64,000 bases of DNA, from NCBI GenBank assembly GCA_023300185.1, contig CP097092.1, positions 248,001 through 312,000 of the forward strand, read 5' to 3'. Origin of the DNA: Lancefieldella parvula (GTDB lineage Bacteria; Actinomycetota; Coriobacteriia; Coriobacteriales; Atopobiaceae). Both the position numbers and the translations under genes were made by a program. The notes beneath the pieces are model-generated. The model saw nothing but the letters and a program-made list of their open reading frames with translations. It had not been told where the DNA came from and did no database searches. Of this stretch, positions 36,777 through 45,426 are shown one piece after another (within the stretch, counting starts at the first letter, position 1; each line of letters starts with the position of its first letter).

Positions 36777-38855
36777 TTGTTATTTTACAAGGCTTACATT
36801 AAATCGGAATTGAATGTAGGGAGTTTTGCTCCAGCTAACCCAAGACCACTTTACGAGGAGCTTGGACAAAAGATTTGTTTGTATCCCACATCACTCAAAG
36901 AAAAGAGCGACCGGGCTTTGGAATTATTTTGTACCAATCCTGAGGATAGAAAGGAGAGATATACGTTTAGAGATAACTTGGATACAAATCAGTATTTTGA
37001 AGTTATTGCAGTCATTATTGATGAAAACATCACAAAAGATGAACTAACTCTAGAGATTAGAAAAGCTGTTGAGACCTGGGGTTTTGGTGTTGTACGCGAT
37101 ATTCAGGTTGATGAATGTACCGCCATTGAGGTTGGTGACAAAATACGTCTTTCTCATCTCAGCGACAACCGTGAAAATTGGGCCGCAAGACTTCATCTGG
37201 TTAGCTTGTTTGAAGTTCTTAAGGCTGGAGACGCCTTTTATGAAAGTATACTGGGTAATCCTAAAAAGACAAAAGATATCCTTAGTGATATTAAATACAA
37301 CGCTTCGCGTGAGTACAGTGATTCTCTTCTAGAGGAGCTAAAAAGAGTTTGCGCTGGTAAAAGACATAGAGAGGCACTACAAAGCCTTAAACTCCCAGTG
37401 CATTATGTACTTGAGGGAAATTCTTCAAAGCAGTTGAACTCAGTAACAAAAGATTTGATTGACTGTCTTTATGAGAAGGGCCGTGTAAAAAGTCGTCTAA
37501 TTTTTACGTATGATATAGATAAGATTCAAAATTTTCCTTTCTATAGAACAATCCGGCTAGAGCTTGGTGACATTAACAACGAAATTGCCGAGGCTATTTC
37601 CGGCCATGTGATTGTTATAAATTACGGTAGGTTTGATAGTAAAGAAAAATATAATCTCGGTTTGTATGAAGCGCTTACAAATTTTATTACACTACTTAGG
37701 CCGTACTTGAGCAATACGCAGCTTATTTTTGTAGTTCCTGAGGGGTCTTCGGAGATTAGACGCCTGCTACAAAACCTTTTTGAGGTTCCACTGGTACTTA
37801 TTAAGAAGAATAAGGAAACAAAGGTATCTCTTGAAGCTCGTAGTATGTTGATTGAACAGGCTGAGTGTCTTGCTATGGAAAACGGCGAAACACTGGACGA
37901 TTCATTTGAAGCATTTCTTGATGAGTGCTTAGAGACGGGTGTCTTCTCTGATGTTAAAGATATCTATAGCAAGTGGAGTTTCAAGAAATTAATCAAAACC
38001 AAGTATCCACAGTATCAGCCTTTTTTAGAGACTTTGGAGTCAAAAAGAAATTCAATTGGTCAGAGCGATGCATTGGGAGAGCTTGATAGCTTAATTGGGC
38101 TGTCGAGTGTTAAGCAAAGCATTCATCGAGTAATTGATAGAGCAAAGATGGAGAAAGAGCTTGAGCGTAGAGGTATTTCTCATCAGAACTACTCCATGCA
38201 CATGGTCTTTTCCGGTTCTCCTGGTACTGGAAAGACAGTTGTCGCAAAGCTCTTTGGTCAGATTATGAAAGATAGCGGAATTCTTAAGGAAGGTAGAGTT
38301 ATTTCTATTTCCGCAAGCTCAGTTAAGTCAATGACTAATTTTTCTAATATTATTGAGTCTGCCTATGGTTCTGTTTTATTTATCGATGAGGCTTATACTT
38401 TGGGTCCTGATGCTGTTGCAGAACTTATTGCACAAATGGAGAATCATCGTGATGAGCTTATTGTTATTCTTGCTGGATACTCTAGGCATATGCAGGCATT
38501 GCTCGGTTCTAATCCAGGTTTTAAATCAAGAATTGGAGAAGAGATTTATTTCCTGATTACCTCGAGCAGGGAGCTGTTAGAGATTTTTAAATACATGGTT
38601 ATTCATAGAGGAATGACTATTGATGACGAAGCTCTCTCTTGTGCTCGAGATATTTTTGCACGTATCGGAAAAGCTGGCGATCAGGGAAATGCTCGCTATG
38701 TACGACAGATTTTTGAGAAGGTTGAGGGTAATCAAAAGATTCGCCTGTTTAATTCTTTTGATGATGTAAGCGCAATTCCTGATGAGGAACTTATAAAAAT
38801 TAATGTCTCTGATTTTAATGACGTTGCCCTTGGCTCCATTGGCTCAGGGGACTAA
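36777..38855 (+). CDS. CbbX/SpoVK-type AAA+ ATPase, first part of a split double-AAA protein
   Basis: A 692-residue reading frame starting with TTG at 36777, chosen because AAGGGG lies 6 bases upstream. Residues 1-430 match no family I recognise. Residues about 440-690 form a CbbX/CfxQ/SpoVK-like AAA+ module: LDSLIGLSSVKQSIHRVI, Walker A VFSGSPGTGKTVVAKLFG near 478, Walker B GSVLFIDEAYTLGP, and the arginine-finger region LGSNPGFKSRIGE. The frame ends at 38855 just after a GGGG run (38846-38849). Losing one G would read on without a break into the second AAA+ module that starts in the overlapping frame. The original product was probably one protein of about 970 residues. Confidence 0.8.
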   Translation: MLFYKAYIKSELNVGSFAPANPRPLYEELGQKICLYPTSLKEKSDRALELFCTNPEDRKERYTFRDNLDTNQYFEVIAVIIDENITKDELTLEIRKAVETWGFGVVRDIQVDECTAIEVGDKIRLSHLSDNRENWAARLHLVSLFEVLKAGDAFYESILGNPKKTKDILSDIKYNASREYSDSLLEELKRVCAGKRHREALQSLKLPVHYVLEGNSSKQLNSVTKDLIDCLYEKGRVKSRLIFTYDIDKIQNFPFYRTIRLELGDINNEIAEAISGHVIVINYGRFDSKEKYNLGLYEALTNFITLLRPYLSNTQLIFVVPEGSSEIRRLLQNLFEVPLVLIKKNKETKVSLEARSMLIEQAECLAMENGETLDDSFEAFLDECLETGVFSDVKDIYSKWSFKKLIKTKYPQYQPFLETLESKRNSIGQSDALGELDSLIGLSSVKQSIHRVIDRAKMEKELERRGISHQNYSMHMVFSGSPGTGKTVVAKLFGQIMKDSGILKEGRVISISASSVKSMTNFSNIIESAYGSVLFIDEAYTLGPDAVAELIAQMENHRDELIVILAGYSRHMQALLGSNPGFKSRIGEEIYFLITSSRELLEIFKYMVIHRGMTIDDEALSCARDIFARIGKAGDQGNARYVRQIFEKVEGNQKIRLFNSFDDVSAIPDEELIKINVSDFNDVALGSIGSGD

Positions 38856-39711
38856 AGACAGTGCGTATTATCAAAAATCATCAGCTGAGCAGCTGATGGA
38901 ACTGATTGGTCTTTCCGATGTAAAGAAGGTAATTCTAAAGCGAATTGACTTTATGAGGGCACAAAAAATTCAGCGTGACCGAGGAAAATCAACCTCTTTT
39001 GTTCCTGCTCATATGGCATTTTTGGGAAACCCCGGTACAGGTAAAACCGAGGTAGCTAATTTACTTGCCCATATTTTGGTTGAGAAGAATTTGCTTTCTG
39101 TTGGAAAGGTAATACAGGTACCAGCTGTTTCGCTCATTTCACTACCTTCTGCAATTCCTTCTTTATTTGATAATGCTCGAGGTTCCATTATTTTTATCGA
39201 TGAGGCTTATACGTTACTTTCTTCTCCAGCAGCTATTTCGAGTATGGTTGAGTCAATGGACCGTTATAAAAATGAAGTAGTTGTCATCATGGCTGGTTAT
39301 TCAGAGGAAATGAATGAACTTTTTTATTCTAACCCAGGTTTGGTGTCAAGAATTCGCAGTCAGATTTATTTTCCAGACTACTCTGATGACGAGCTTGTTC
39401 AAATTTTTGAGCTCATGTGTTTGCAACGTGAGTATCAATATGATTCAGAAATGCCTAAGCTGGTAAAACAATTTATATCTATTCAGGACAAAGATAGATA
39501 TTTTGGCAATGCTCGTTTTGTAAGAAATCTTGTTGAAGAGATGATGCTTAATGAAGGTGCAAGAACAGTCCGTCTCTTTGATTCAGAAGGTGAAGATGTA
39601 ATTAGTGATAAGAATCTCAAATTCTTTACGAAAGACGACTTCGAAGAGGCGTGTGTTTCTATTCAGCAAGAGATTAAAAGAAAGAAAAGACTTACCCTTG
39701 GATTTAAGTAA
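38803..39711 (+). CDS. CbbX/SpoVK-type AAA+ ATPase, second part of a split double-AAA protein
   Basis: A 302-residue frame overlapping the end of the preceding gene by 53 bases. The conserved part begins around residue 20 (SSAEQLMELIGLSDVKKVIL) and contains Walker A MAFLGNPGTGKTEVANLL, Walker B GSIIFIDEAYTLLSS, YSEEMNELFYSNPGLVSRIR with the arginine finger, and FGNARFVRNLVEEMM. The first about 17 residues are the shifted tail of the upstream protein, and there is no good ribosome site at 38803, so this is most likely the second AAA+ domain of one tandem protein cut by a one-base indel at GGGG. Function unknown; such proteins remodel partner proteins. Confidence 0.75.
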   Translation: MSLILMTLPLAPLAQGTKDSAYYQKSSAEQLMELIGLSDVKKVILKRIDFMRAQKIQRDRGKSTSFVPAHMAFLGNPGTGKTEVANLLAHILVEKNLLSVGKVIQVPAVSLISLPSAIPSLFDNARGSIIFIDEAYTLLSSPAAISSMVESMDRYKNEVVVIMAGYSEEMNELFYSNPGLVSRIRSQIYFPDYSDDELVQIFELMCLQREYQYDSEMPKLVKQFISIQDKDRYFGNARFVRNLVEEMMLNEGARTVRLFDSEGEDVISDKNLKFFTKDDFEEACVSIQQEIKRKKRLTLGFK

Positions 39712-39785
39712 GGTGCTTAATTTGACCTTTTAATAGCAGGAGAATCGATATCTAGCCAGTTTTATGAATTTGGTATGAAGATATG

Positions 39786-39807
39786 CATGTACGTTTTTAT
39801 GTACATG
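39786..39807. promoter_or_regulatory. Palindromic operator candidate, site 3
   Basis: CATGTAC, 8 bases, GTACATG with one more matching pair outside (GCATGTAC/GTACATGC, 39785-39808). It lies 69 bases upstream of the lipoprotein start at 39876. Confidence 0.62.
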
Positions 39808-39875
39808 CTAAATATTTCTTATCTACTAACCTATGCATAGTTCAAGAAATTGATGTTTCTAAACAAAGGAGGAAT

Positions 39876-40268
39876 ATGAATACATCAACTACACTCAATA
39901 AAAAGACGATGATTAGCAGGGAAGCATTTATCGCTGGTATTGCAGCTCTATTCATTGCAATGGTGATGATTACTGGCTGTAGTTCTGCAAAGTCAAAGGT
40001 TGTTGGTGCATGGAGTGGTTCATTTTCTAGCGGAGTAGTACAGGCTTCTGTGACGCTTGATTTAAAATCTGACGGAACAGGTACATATACCTCTACGGGT
40101 GGCGCTCTCGGAATTAATTCTAACCAATCTGGAAAGCTTACTTGGGAGCTTAAGGATAATACTTGTGTCATTACGGATGACGAGGGTAAAAGCATGACTT
40201 TCCAGCTTTCTGAGGACGGAAGTACCATGATGGATACTTCGAGTGGATTGACGCTTACTAAGAATTAA
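39876..40268 (+). CDS. Small lipoprotein, beta-rich lipocalin-like
   Basis: A 130-residue predicted lipoprotein. The N-terminal signal REAFIAGIAALFIAMVMITG leads to the lipobox cysteine at residue 35 (ITGC-SS). The mature part, KVVGAWSGSF...LDLKSDGTGTYTST...LTWELKDNTCVITDDEG, has the repeating pattern of small beta-sheet proteins annotated as lipocalin-like or DUF-type lipoproteins in Coriobacteriia. AAAGGAGGAAT precedes the ATG at 39876; the frame is open further upstream but crosses the operator. The CATGTAC palindrome ties it to the island regulon. Function unknown. Confidence 0.72.
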   Translation: MNTSTTLNKKTMISREAFIAGIAALFIAMVMITGCSSAKSKVVGAWSGSFSSGVVQASVTLDLKSDGTGTYTSTGGALGINSNQSGKLTWELKDNTCVITDDEGKSMTFQLSEDGSTMMDTSSGLTLTKN

Positions 40269-40325
40269 GAAGAGTGCATGTGGTCTAACGTTGGATGACC
40301 TTCTCGTCTTCTCCAGGTCGCATCA

Positions 40326-40700
40326 CAAAAAGTGATGTAAGAGAAGCACTCCAGTAATGTAAAAGAAATGCGGTTATTTCCTAGAATATAGTCACCATAA
40401 CAGATTCAGAAAGGAAATAACCGCAATGCGAGCTTTACATGAATCTGAGCTTTTATACACTCCAAGATCACAAATTAGATTTCAATAGTACTGCACGAGT
40501 ACCGCTTAAAGACTTAGTAAATACCGTAATGGTCAAGCAAGTAGAAGAGTTTGGACGCGTTCGTAATGGATGCCGTGAGTGAAGTTTGTAACTGCAGTCG
40601 GTACTCTTACTTTAAAAATACCTAAGCTCCGTGAAGGAATCTACTTTTCTGACGAAATCGTAAGCAAATGGAGTAGATGTAACACAATCCCTACACCACT
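40326..40700 (+). mobile_element. IS256-family element, 5' remnant (left, plus orientation)
   Basis: Begins near 40326 with AAAAGTGATGTAAGAGAAGC, a leader with GAATATAGTCACC, and a transposase start MRALHESELLYTPRSQIRFQ at about 40425, then broken frames reading LKDLVNTVMVKQVEEFGRVR and VGTLTLKIPKLREGIYFSDE. The last phrase is a hallmark of IS256-family transposases. Stops and indels make it inactive and the 3' part is absent. An inverted homolog ends at 41736. Confidence 0.75.
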
Positions 40701-40753
40701 TTTAGGGACGTAATAAATCAAAGCCTAGACGGGCTTAACAAAAGGGAGAAACA

Positions 40754-41455
40754 ATGAGAGTACGAATGATTGACAACATTACTGGCAAGGTTGTTAGAGT
40801 TGCAAAGCAGTTTTCTAAGGCAGTTGCGAATGCACCAAAGGCAGTCGCGACTGTAGCAAAGACTGGCACTGTTGCGCAGAAGGTTGCCATGGGAATTGCA
40901 ACAACTGGTCTTGTTGCTGGCGGTGCAACTGGTATTGTCCTCAATATTCCTAAACAGGCGCCTGCTCCAGAGCAGAAGCCTGCTATTACACAGCCAACAA
41001 AGACCGAGGAGACAAAAACCGAGGATACTAAGCCTGCAGAGGAGACAAAAACCGAGGATGCTAAGCCTGCAGAGGAGACAAAAACCGAGGATGCTAAGCC
41101 TGCAGAGGAGACAAAAACCGAGGACACTAAGTCCTCTGCACCTGCAGGACATTACGAGTCCGTTCAGAAGAGTAAGTATGTTGAGGATGGCACTTATACT
41201 GTAGTTACCCTGACTGATGATGATGGTGATCCTATTACCTTTACTACATCTTTTGGTACTTCTTCAGACGCACAGTTTAGTACTCAGGCAGAGGCAGAAG
41301 CGTACCTAAACGCGCAGCACCAAGCTCTCACTCAACGTACTGGTCGCAAGCGTGTTATTGCTGGCAATACTGGCCGTGGTTTTAATGTCGGTGAGACTCA
41401 AACTAAGGGCCATACAGAGTATTGGACTGAACAGGTTTGGGTTTCAGACAACTAA
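40754..41455 (+). CDS. ETKP-repeat protein with hydrophobic anchor (unknown function)
   Basis: A 233-residue protein starting MRVRMIDNITGKVVRVAKQF after AAAGGGAG. A hydrophobic segment VAMGIATTGLVAGGATGIVL (about residues 43-62) is followed by a Pro/Glu/Thr/Lys spacer with 11-residue repeats (EETKTEDAKPA, residues about 85-126) and a folded tail with SVQKSKYVEDGTYTVVTLTD and FGTSSDAQFSTQAEAEAYLN, ending near TEYWTEQVWVSDN. The layout looks like a membrane-anchored protein with a flexible linker and an exposed domain. It is flanked by inverted IS256-like 5' ends, so it is cargo-like. A decayed paralog lies at 23810-24512. Followed by a strong terminator. Confidence 0.7.
   Translation: MRVRMIDNITGKVVRVAKQFSKAVANAPKAVATVAKTGTVAQKVAMGIATTGLVAGGATGIVLNIPKQAPAPEQKPAITQPTKTEETKTEDTKPAEETKTEDAKPAEETKTEDAKPAEETKTEDTKSSAPAGHYESVQKSKYVEDGTYTVVTLTDDDGDPITFTTSFGTSSDAQFSTQAEAEAYLNAQHQALTQRTGRKRVIAGNTGRGFNVGETQTKGHTEYWTEQVWVSDN
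41006..41131 (+). repeat. 33-bp in-frame tandem repeats
   Basis: Units begin at 41006, 41039, 41072 and 41105 (last partial), nearly identical, encoding 11-residue repeats. Likely to vary in copy number by slippage. Confidence 0.85.
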
Positions 41456-41479
41456 TTAAAAGCATTTAGCTAGCTAGAA

Positions 41480-41511
41480 AATACGGAGATTGTTTATACA
41501 ATCCCCGTATT
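41480..41511 (+). terminator. Terminator after the ETKP-repeat gene
   Basis: AATACGGAGATTG (41480-41492) pairs with CAATCCCCGTATT (41499-41511) with one mismatch. Confidence 0.8.
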
Positions 41512-41525
41512 GCTTTATATATCAC

Positions 41526-41736
41526 GTCAACCATTACGATATTTACTACATCTTCAAGCAGTACTTGTGCAATACTATTGAGATCTAATTCGTGATCTTG
41601 GGTGTATAAAAATTCAGAGTCGTGTAAAGTTTGCATTGCGGTTGTTTCCTTTCTGAATTGGTTGTGGTGACTATATTCTAGGAAATAACCGCACTTCTTT
41701 TACATCACTGGAGTGTTTCTCTTACACTACTTTTTG
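41526..41736 (-). mobile_element. IS256-family element, 5' remnant (right, minus orientation)
   Basis: Reverse-oriented homolog of 40326-40700. Read from 41736 downward: AAAAGTAGTGTAAGAGAAAC, the same leader, then MQTLHDSEFLYTQDHELDLN followed by SIAQVLLEDVVNIVMV, where similarity stops near 41530. Only the transposase N-terminus survives. The interval 41737-41878 holds a hairpin and the next gene's leader. Confidence 0.72.
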
Positions 41737-41783
41737 GGATATGATTCTTCTCCACCCACCGATAAAACGACACCGTTTATGTG

Positions 41784-41812
41784 AACCCCATCTGTTTGGA
41801 CAGGTGGGGTTT
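41784..41812 (+). terminator. Hairpin upstream of the phosphatase gene
   Basis: AACCCCATCTGT (41784-41795) pairs with ACAGGTGGGGTT with one bulge or mismatch; short TTT tail. It probably insulates the next gene. Confidence 0.6.
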
Positions 41813-41878
41813 CTCGTCAGACGTATAGTCAAAGTGGTGTGATTTGAACACGCAGTATCGGCAGAATCGGGGCGAGAA

Positions 41879-43063
41879 ATGCAACAGTTACAGAAACGCT
41901 TTGCGAGGGCCTTGAGTGTGTTTTTGACGTTGGTGCTCTCGTTTGCGCTGGTAGGGTGTAACGTGTTTCCGTTCCTGCAGAACAACACTGCCCAGCAAGC
42001 AACGCAGTCGTCAATCACAACGGGGGAAATCGAGGCAATTTACGAGCCCAAGTTTGGCGGCAGCTACCTGGACATCACCATCGACGAGTTCAATAACCTG
42101 GGTTTTGAGTACGGCGACAGCGTGGACGTTACGTTTAGCAACGGATACAAGCTCTCTGATATTCCGTACTACAACGGCTATTACACCAAAACCAATGAGC
42201 CTTTGGTTGTTGCATATCCGGGCTACCCTTACGTCTATGTGTGCGTAAATAATGGCGAGCCTCTGTGGGAAATCGCTGGTCTTAAGCATGGAGACATGGC
42301 TACGGTGACGCTCCACGAGAAGCAGAAGTACGCAACGGTTCAGAAGGCCCTGGATGCAACGTACACCAATAATCGCTCCGACTACTCAAGTGACGAGGTC
42401 TTTGCCAACTTCCGTCCCATGAAGGGTGGAAATCTTGCCGAGGGCGTGATGTATCGCTCGGCGTCGCCTATTGATAACCAGAATAATCGCGCACCTTATG
42501 CGGCAGATCTTGCCCAGAGGTGCGGCGTGCAGTTTATCTTGGACCTCGCGGACACCAATGAAGAACTCCAGAGCTATTACCAGAATGCGGACTACGACAT
42601 TACGTGGCACCAGAGCTTGTACGACGCAGGAAATGTTGCGGCCCTTAACCTCAACGCCAATTACCGTGGCGGTCAATATGCCTATCGCTTGGCAGCGGGT
42701 CTGCGCGAGATAATTCTGCATAAGGGGCCCTACCTTATTCACTGCACCGAGGGTAAGGATCGTACGGGCTTTGTCTGCGCCCTTCTTGAGGCACTTTGCG
42801 GTGCATCCTACGACGAGATGCGCGACGACTACATGATTACCTACGACAACTATTACGGCATTAACGAGAAGGACGACAAGGCTCGTTACGACGCCGTTGT
42901 TGACGTGAAGTTCAACGACATCGCTCGCTGCATTGCTGGGGTGCCTACGTACGGTTCGCTCGACGGCGCAGATTACGCAGCTGGAGCTCGCGAGTATCTG
43001 ACCGATGTGGGCATGACCGAATGGGAGATCAACAAGCTCATCGAGCGGTTAACGAGCAAGTAG
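41879..43063 (+). CDS. Lipoprotein tyrosine/dual-specificity phosphatase
   Basis: A 394-residue exported phosphatase. The signal peptide ends in the lipobox FALVGC with the lipidated cysteine at residue 27. An N-terminal beta-rich domain of about 120 residues (GGSYLDITIDEFNNLGFEYG) precedes the phosphatase domain, which begins near residue 155 with MYRSASPIDNQNNRAPYAAD and contains the P-loop LIHCTEGKDRTGFVCALLEA near 286-305. That is the CX5R signature with the EGKDRTG form of bacterial Tyr phosphatases (PF13350-like). Unusual for such enzymes, it is tethered outside the membrane. ATG 41879 directly follows a GGCGAGAA word. A terminator follows. Confidence 0.83.
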   Translation: MQQLQKRFARALSVFLTLVLSFALVGCNVFPFLQNNTAQQATQSSITTGEIEAIYEPKFGGSYLDITIDEFNNLGFEYGDSVDVTFSNGYKLSDIPYYNGYYTKTNEPLVVAYPGYPYVYVCVNNGEPLWEIAGLKHGDMATVTLHEKQKYATVQKALDATYTNNRSDYSSDEVFANFRPMKGGNLAEGVMYRSASPIDNQNNRAPYAADLAQRCGVQFILDLADTNEELQSYYQNADYDITWHQSLYDAGNVAALNLNANYRGGQYAYRLAAGLREIILHKGPYLIHCTEGKDRTGFVCALLEALCGASYDEMRDDYMITYDNYYGINEKDDKARYDAVVDVKFNDIARCIAGVPTYGSLDGADYAAGAREYLTDVGMTEWEINKLIERLTSK

Positions 43064-43144
43064 CGGGTTGCGGTCGCAAGCGGTCGCGGGCTGCGGTGCG
43101 CATCGGCGGCGGTTGGGGTTGCGGCAAAACTGACAGGTTAGTCG

Positions 43145-43179
43145 CCTGGCGAGAAGAGCGATCTTCTCGCCAGGTTTTT
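43145..43179 (+). terminator. Terminator made of an inverted GGCGAGAA pair
   Basis: CCTGGCGAGAAGA (43145-43157) pairs perfectly with TCTTCTCGCCAGG (43162-43174), loop GCGA, then TTTTT. The preceding 43064-43135 is a degenerate GGTCGCGGGCTGC-type repeat spacer. Confidence 0.92.
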
Positions 43180-43322
43180 GAGTAGGGTATTTGAAGTAGG
43201 GGATTGCGCTGTTTGCAGGTGAATTTTATGTGAATGACCTTGCGATAGACGGCTATCGTTGCATTTGTTATAACATTCTCACTTCTGAATTTTTAGGGAT
43301 TACGTGCTGTTTTGGGGACTGT

Positions 43323-44648
43323 ATGAATGTAATGGATGGTCTTGAGAAGAAGCTTATGCCCATGGCAGAGTCGGTGAGTAAGAATAAATATCTTCTTACT
43401 ATGCGCGATTCGTTTGCCATGCTCATGCCAATCCTTATCATCGGATCAATGTTTACACTGGTAGGCAATCTGCCAATCCCAGCGTGGGTTGATTTCTTAA
43501 AGGCCACTACGCTTCAGGGCAAGTCGCTTTTCTCGCTATTGGCTATCCCTTCTGCCTGCACCGTCTCGCTCATGGCGATATTTTTGTCGTTTGAGATTGG
43601 CTATAACTTTGCCGACCAGCTTAGCCTTGAGGACCGAGTTTCTGCCGGAATGGTATCGCTCATCAGCTGGTTTATTTTGATGCCTCAGGTGACCGAATTT
43701 TTGCCTCAGGGAGCTACTCAGCCATTTTTGGTGGAGAGCATTCCTCTTGCGTGGACCGGCGCAAAGGGCGTGTTCGTAGCGATTATCGTGGGCTTTTTGT
43801 CGGTGCATATTTTTGGCTTTGTTATCAAGAAGAACTGGGTCATCAGGATGCCAGAGGGCGTTCCTACGTCGGTTTCTCTTGCATTTAGCGCGCTGATTCC
43901 AATGTCGCTTACGTTTCTTACGGTATGGGCGGTTGGCGTTTTGTTTGCGCTTACCCCTTGGGGAGATGCGTTTACTTGCATTTATTCGATGTTGCAGACG
44001 CCATTGACCATGCTTGGAGGAACCGTTTGGGCTCTGGCGATTGCTTACGTTATCCAGGGCATTTTCTGGTTCTTTGGTATCAACGGCTCAAACATTACCA
44101 GCCCTATTTTTACGCCGATTTTGACGGCACTTACGTTGGAAAACCAGGCCGCTTTTGCTGCTGGAACTGCACTTCCCAACATTATCAACCGAGAGTTTGA
44201 TGCGTTCTTTGCGCTGTTTGGCGGCGGAGGATCAACGCTCTCGCTTCTGATTGCGATATTTTTGTTCTGCAATTCTCGCCGTGCTAAAGACATTGCAAAA
44301 ATCTCCATTGTGCCTGGTATTTTTGGCATTAACGAGCCCGTCATGTACGGACTGCCGATAGTTTTGAATCCCATCATGGCAATTCCTCTGATTTTTACTC
44401 CAGCAATCAACATTGCGATTGCGTGGTTTGCCATGAGCACGGGGCTGGTGCCTCTGTGCAACGGCATTATGCTGCCCGGAAGCACCCCTCCTTTGATCTC
44501 GGGATTTCTTTTGTGTGGATGGCAGGGTGCTTTGCTTCAGCTTGTATTGATTTTGATTGATATGGCAATCTACCTGCCGTTTATTAAGGCTCTGGATATG
44601 CAGTTTCTCAAGGAGGAAAAGGGAGCTGAGACAGAGGTTGCGGTTTAG
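43323..44648 (+). CDS. PTS sugar transporter subunit IIC (lactose/cellobiose, CelB family)
   Basis: A 441-residue polytopic permease of the lactose/N,N-diacetylchitobiose/cellobiose PTS group. The N-terminus KYLLTMRDSFAMLMPILIIGS is typical, as are WFFGINGSNITSPIFTP near residue 255, the Gly-rich FGGGGSTLSLLIAIF near 300 and PGIFGINEPVMYGLPIVLNP near 330, the conserved substrate loop. The ATG at 43323 follows GGGGA; the frame is open to 43230 but without a good ribosome site. No IIA, IIB or glycosidase gene is adjacent, so the partners are elsewhere and the sugar is unknown. It is monocistronic or weakly linked to the GNAT gene. Confidence 0.87.
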   Translation: MNVMDGLEKKLMPMAESVSKNKYLLTMRDSFAMLMPILIIGSMFTLVGNLPIPAWVDFLKATTLQGKSLFSLLAIPSACTVSLMAIFLSFEIGYNFADQLSLEDRVSAGMVSLISWFILMPQVTEFLPQGATQPFLVESIPLAWTGAKGVFVAIIVGFLSVHIFGFVIKKNWVIRMPEGVPTSVSLAFSALIPMSLTFLTVWAVGVLFALTPWGDAFTCIYSMLQTPLTMLGGTVWALAIAYVIQGIFWFFGINGSNITSPIFTPILTALTLENQAAFAAGTALPNIINREFDAFFALFGGGGSTLSLLIAIFLFCNSRRAKDIAKISIVPGIFGINEPVMYGLPIVLNPIMAIPLIFTPAINIAIAWFAMSTGLVPLCNGIMLPGSTPPLISGFLLCGWQGALLQLVLILIDMAIYLPFIKALDMQFLKEEKGAETEVAV

Positions 44649-44743
44649 GCGGAGGTGCTTGCGAGGACAGGGTGTTTGTTTAAGGATAGAGCCAGATGTT
44701 TCACTATCTTTTAGTGTGAAATCCTCAATCAGTAAATGAATGG

Positions 44744-45214
44744 ATGCATATGGAGCTTGCGATTAAAGAAATTGTTGATAAAAGAGAGAAGGCAACAATA
44801 GCTCAAGATATTCTGAATGATTTACCAGAATGGTTTGGGATGCCAGAAAGCACCAAGAAATACGTGGAGGATTCACAAGATAAACCGTTCCTAGCATGTT
44901 TTATTCATGGTGAAGCAGTTGGTTTTATTGTTTTGAATGCTACGAGTAAAGACTGTGCAGATATTTTTGTAATGGGAGTTAAGAAAAAATATCACCATAG
45001 AGGCATTGGAACAAAGCTCAATATTGCTTATGAGGCTCTAGCAAAACGGCTTGGATATACATTCTCCCAGGTAAAAACAGTGGCGATGGGACATTACAAG
45101 GAGTATGACGTAACCAATCAGTTTTATATTTCTTTGGGTTATAAAGAGCTGGAATGTTTCCCAACCTTATGGGATGAGTGGAATCCTTGTCAGATTTATA
45201 TAAAGTGCATTTGA
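44744..45214 (+). CDS. GNAT-family N-acetyltransferase
   Basis: A 156-residue acetyltransferase. The acetyl-CoA loop is in VMGVKKKYHHRGIGTKLNIA near residues 76-95 (Q/R-x-x-G-x-G/A pattern as HHRGIG), preceded by the strand GEAVGFIVLNATS and followed by the C-terminal FYISLGYKELECFPTLWDEW typical of the GNAT beta6-beta7 region. Start at 44744 or 44750 (both ATG, same frame); no strong ribosome site. The AT-rich composition suggests a different origin from the PTS gene upstream. A terminator follows. Substrate unknown. Confidence 0.78.
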   Translation: MHMELAIKEIVDKREKATIAQDILNDLPEWFGMPESTKKYVEDSQDKPFLACFIHGEAVGFIVLNATSKDCADIFVMGVKKKYHHRGIGTKLNIAYEALAKRLGYTFSQVKTVAMGHYKEYDVTNQFYISLGYKELECFPTLWDEWNPCQIYIKCI

Positions 45215-45226
45215 CGCACAGTCACA

Positions 45227-45256
45227 AAAAGGCAGCTCTGGACGGGCTGCCTTTTC
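45227..45256 (+). terminator. Terminator after the GNAT gene
   Basis: AAAAGGCAGC (45227-45236) pairs with GCTGCCTTTT (45246-45255). Confidence 0.85.
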
Positions 45257-45426
45257 TGTTCGCCGAAATGTGCAAGAAGTTAAAAATTTGAGCTCCAATT
45301 AGGAGGATACTATCAGTAGAAAAGCGCAATTTAGCTGGTGATAAGTAGTAAGCCGATGATGTAGTTTGGTCTGGCGTTATGCGTGCGACCAAAAAGTCGT
45401 TGGCTTTTGCCTAAAGGGGAGTGGCA

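Noticed and set aside
40718..41152. Repeat-rich minus-strand frames opposite the ETKP-repeat gene
   Set aside because: They arise because the 33-bp repeat is open in several frames; no start signals.
14505..41740. Integrated prophage
   Set aside because: No integrase, terminase, capsid or tail genes; only R-M, recombination genes and IS scraps.
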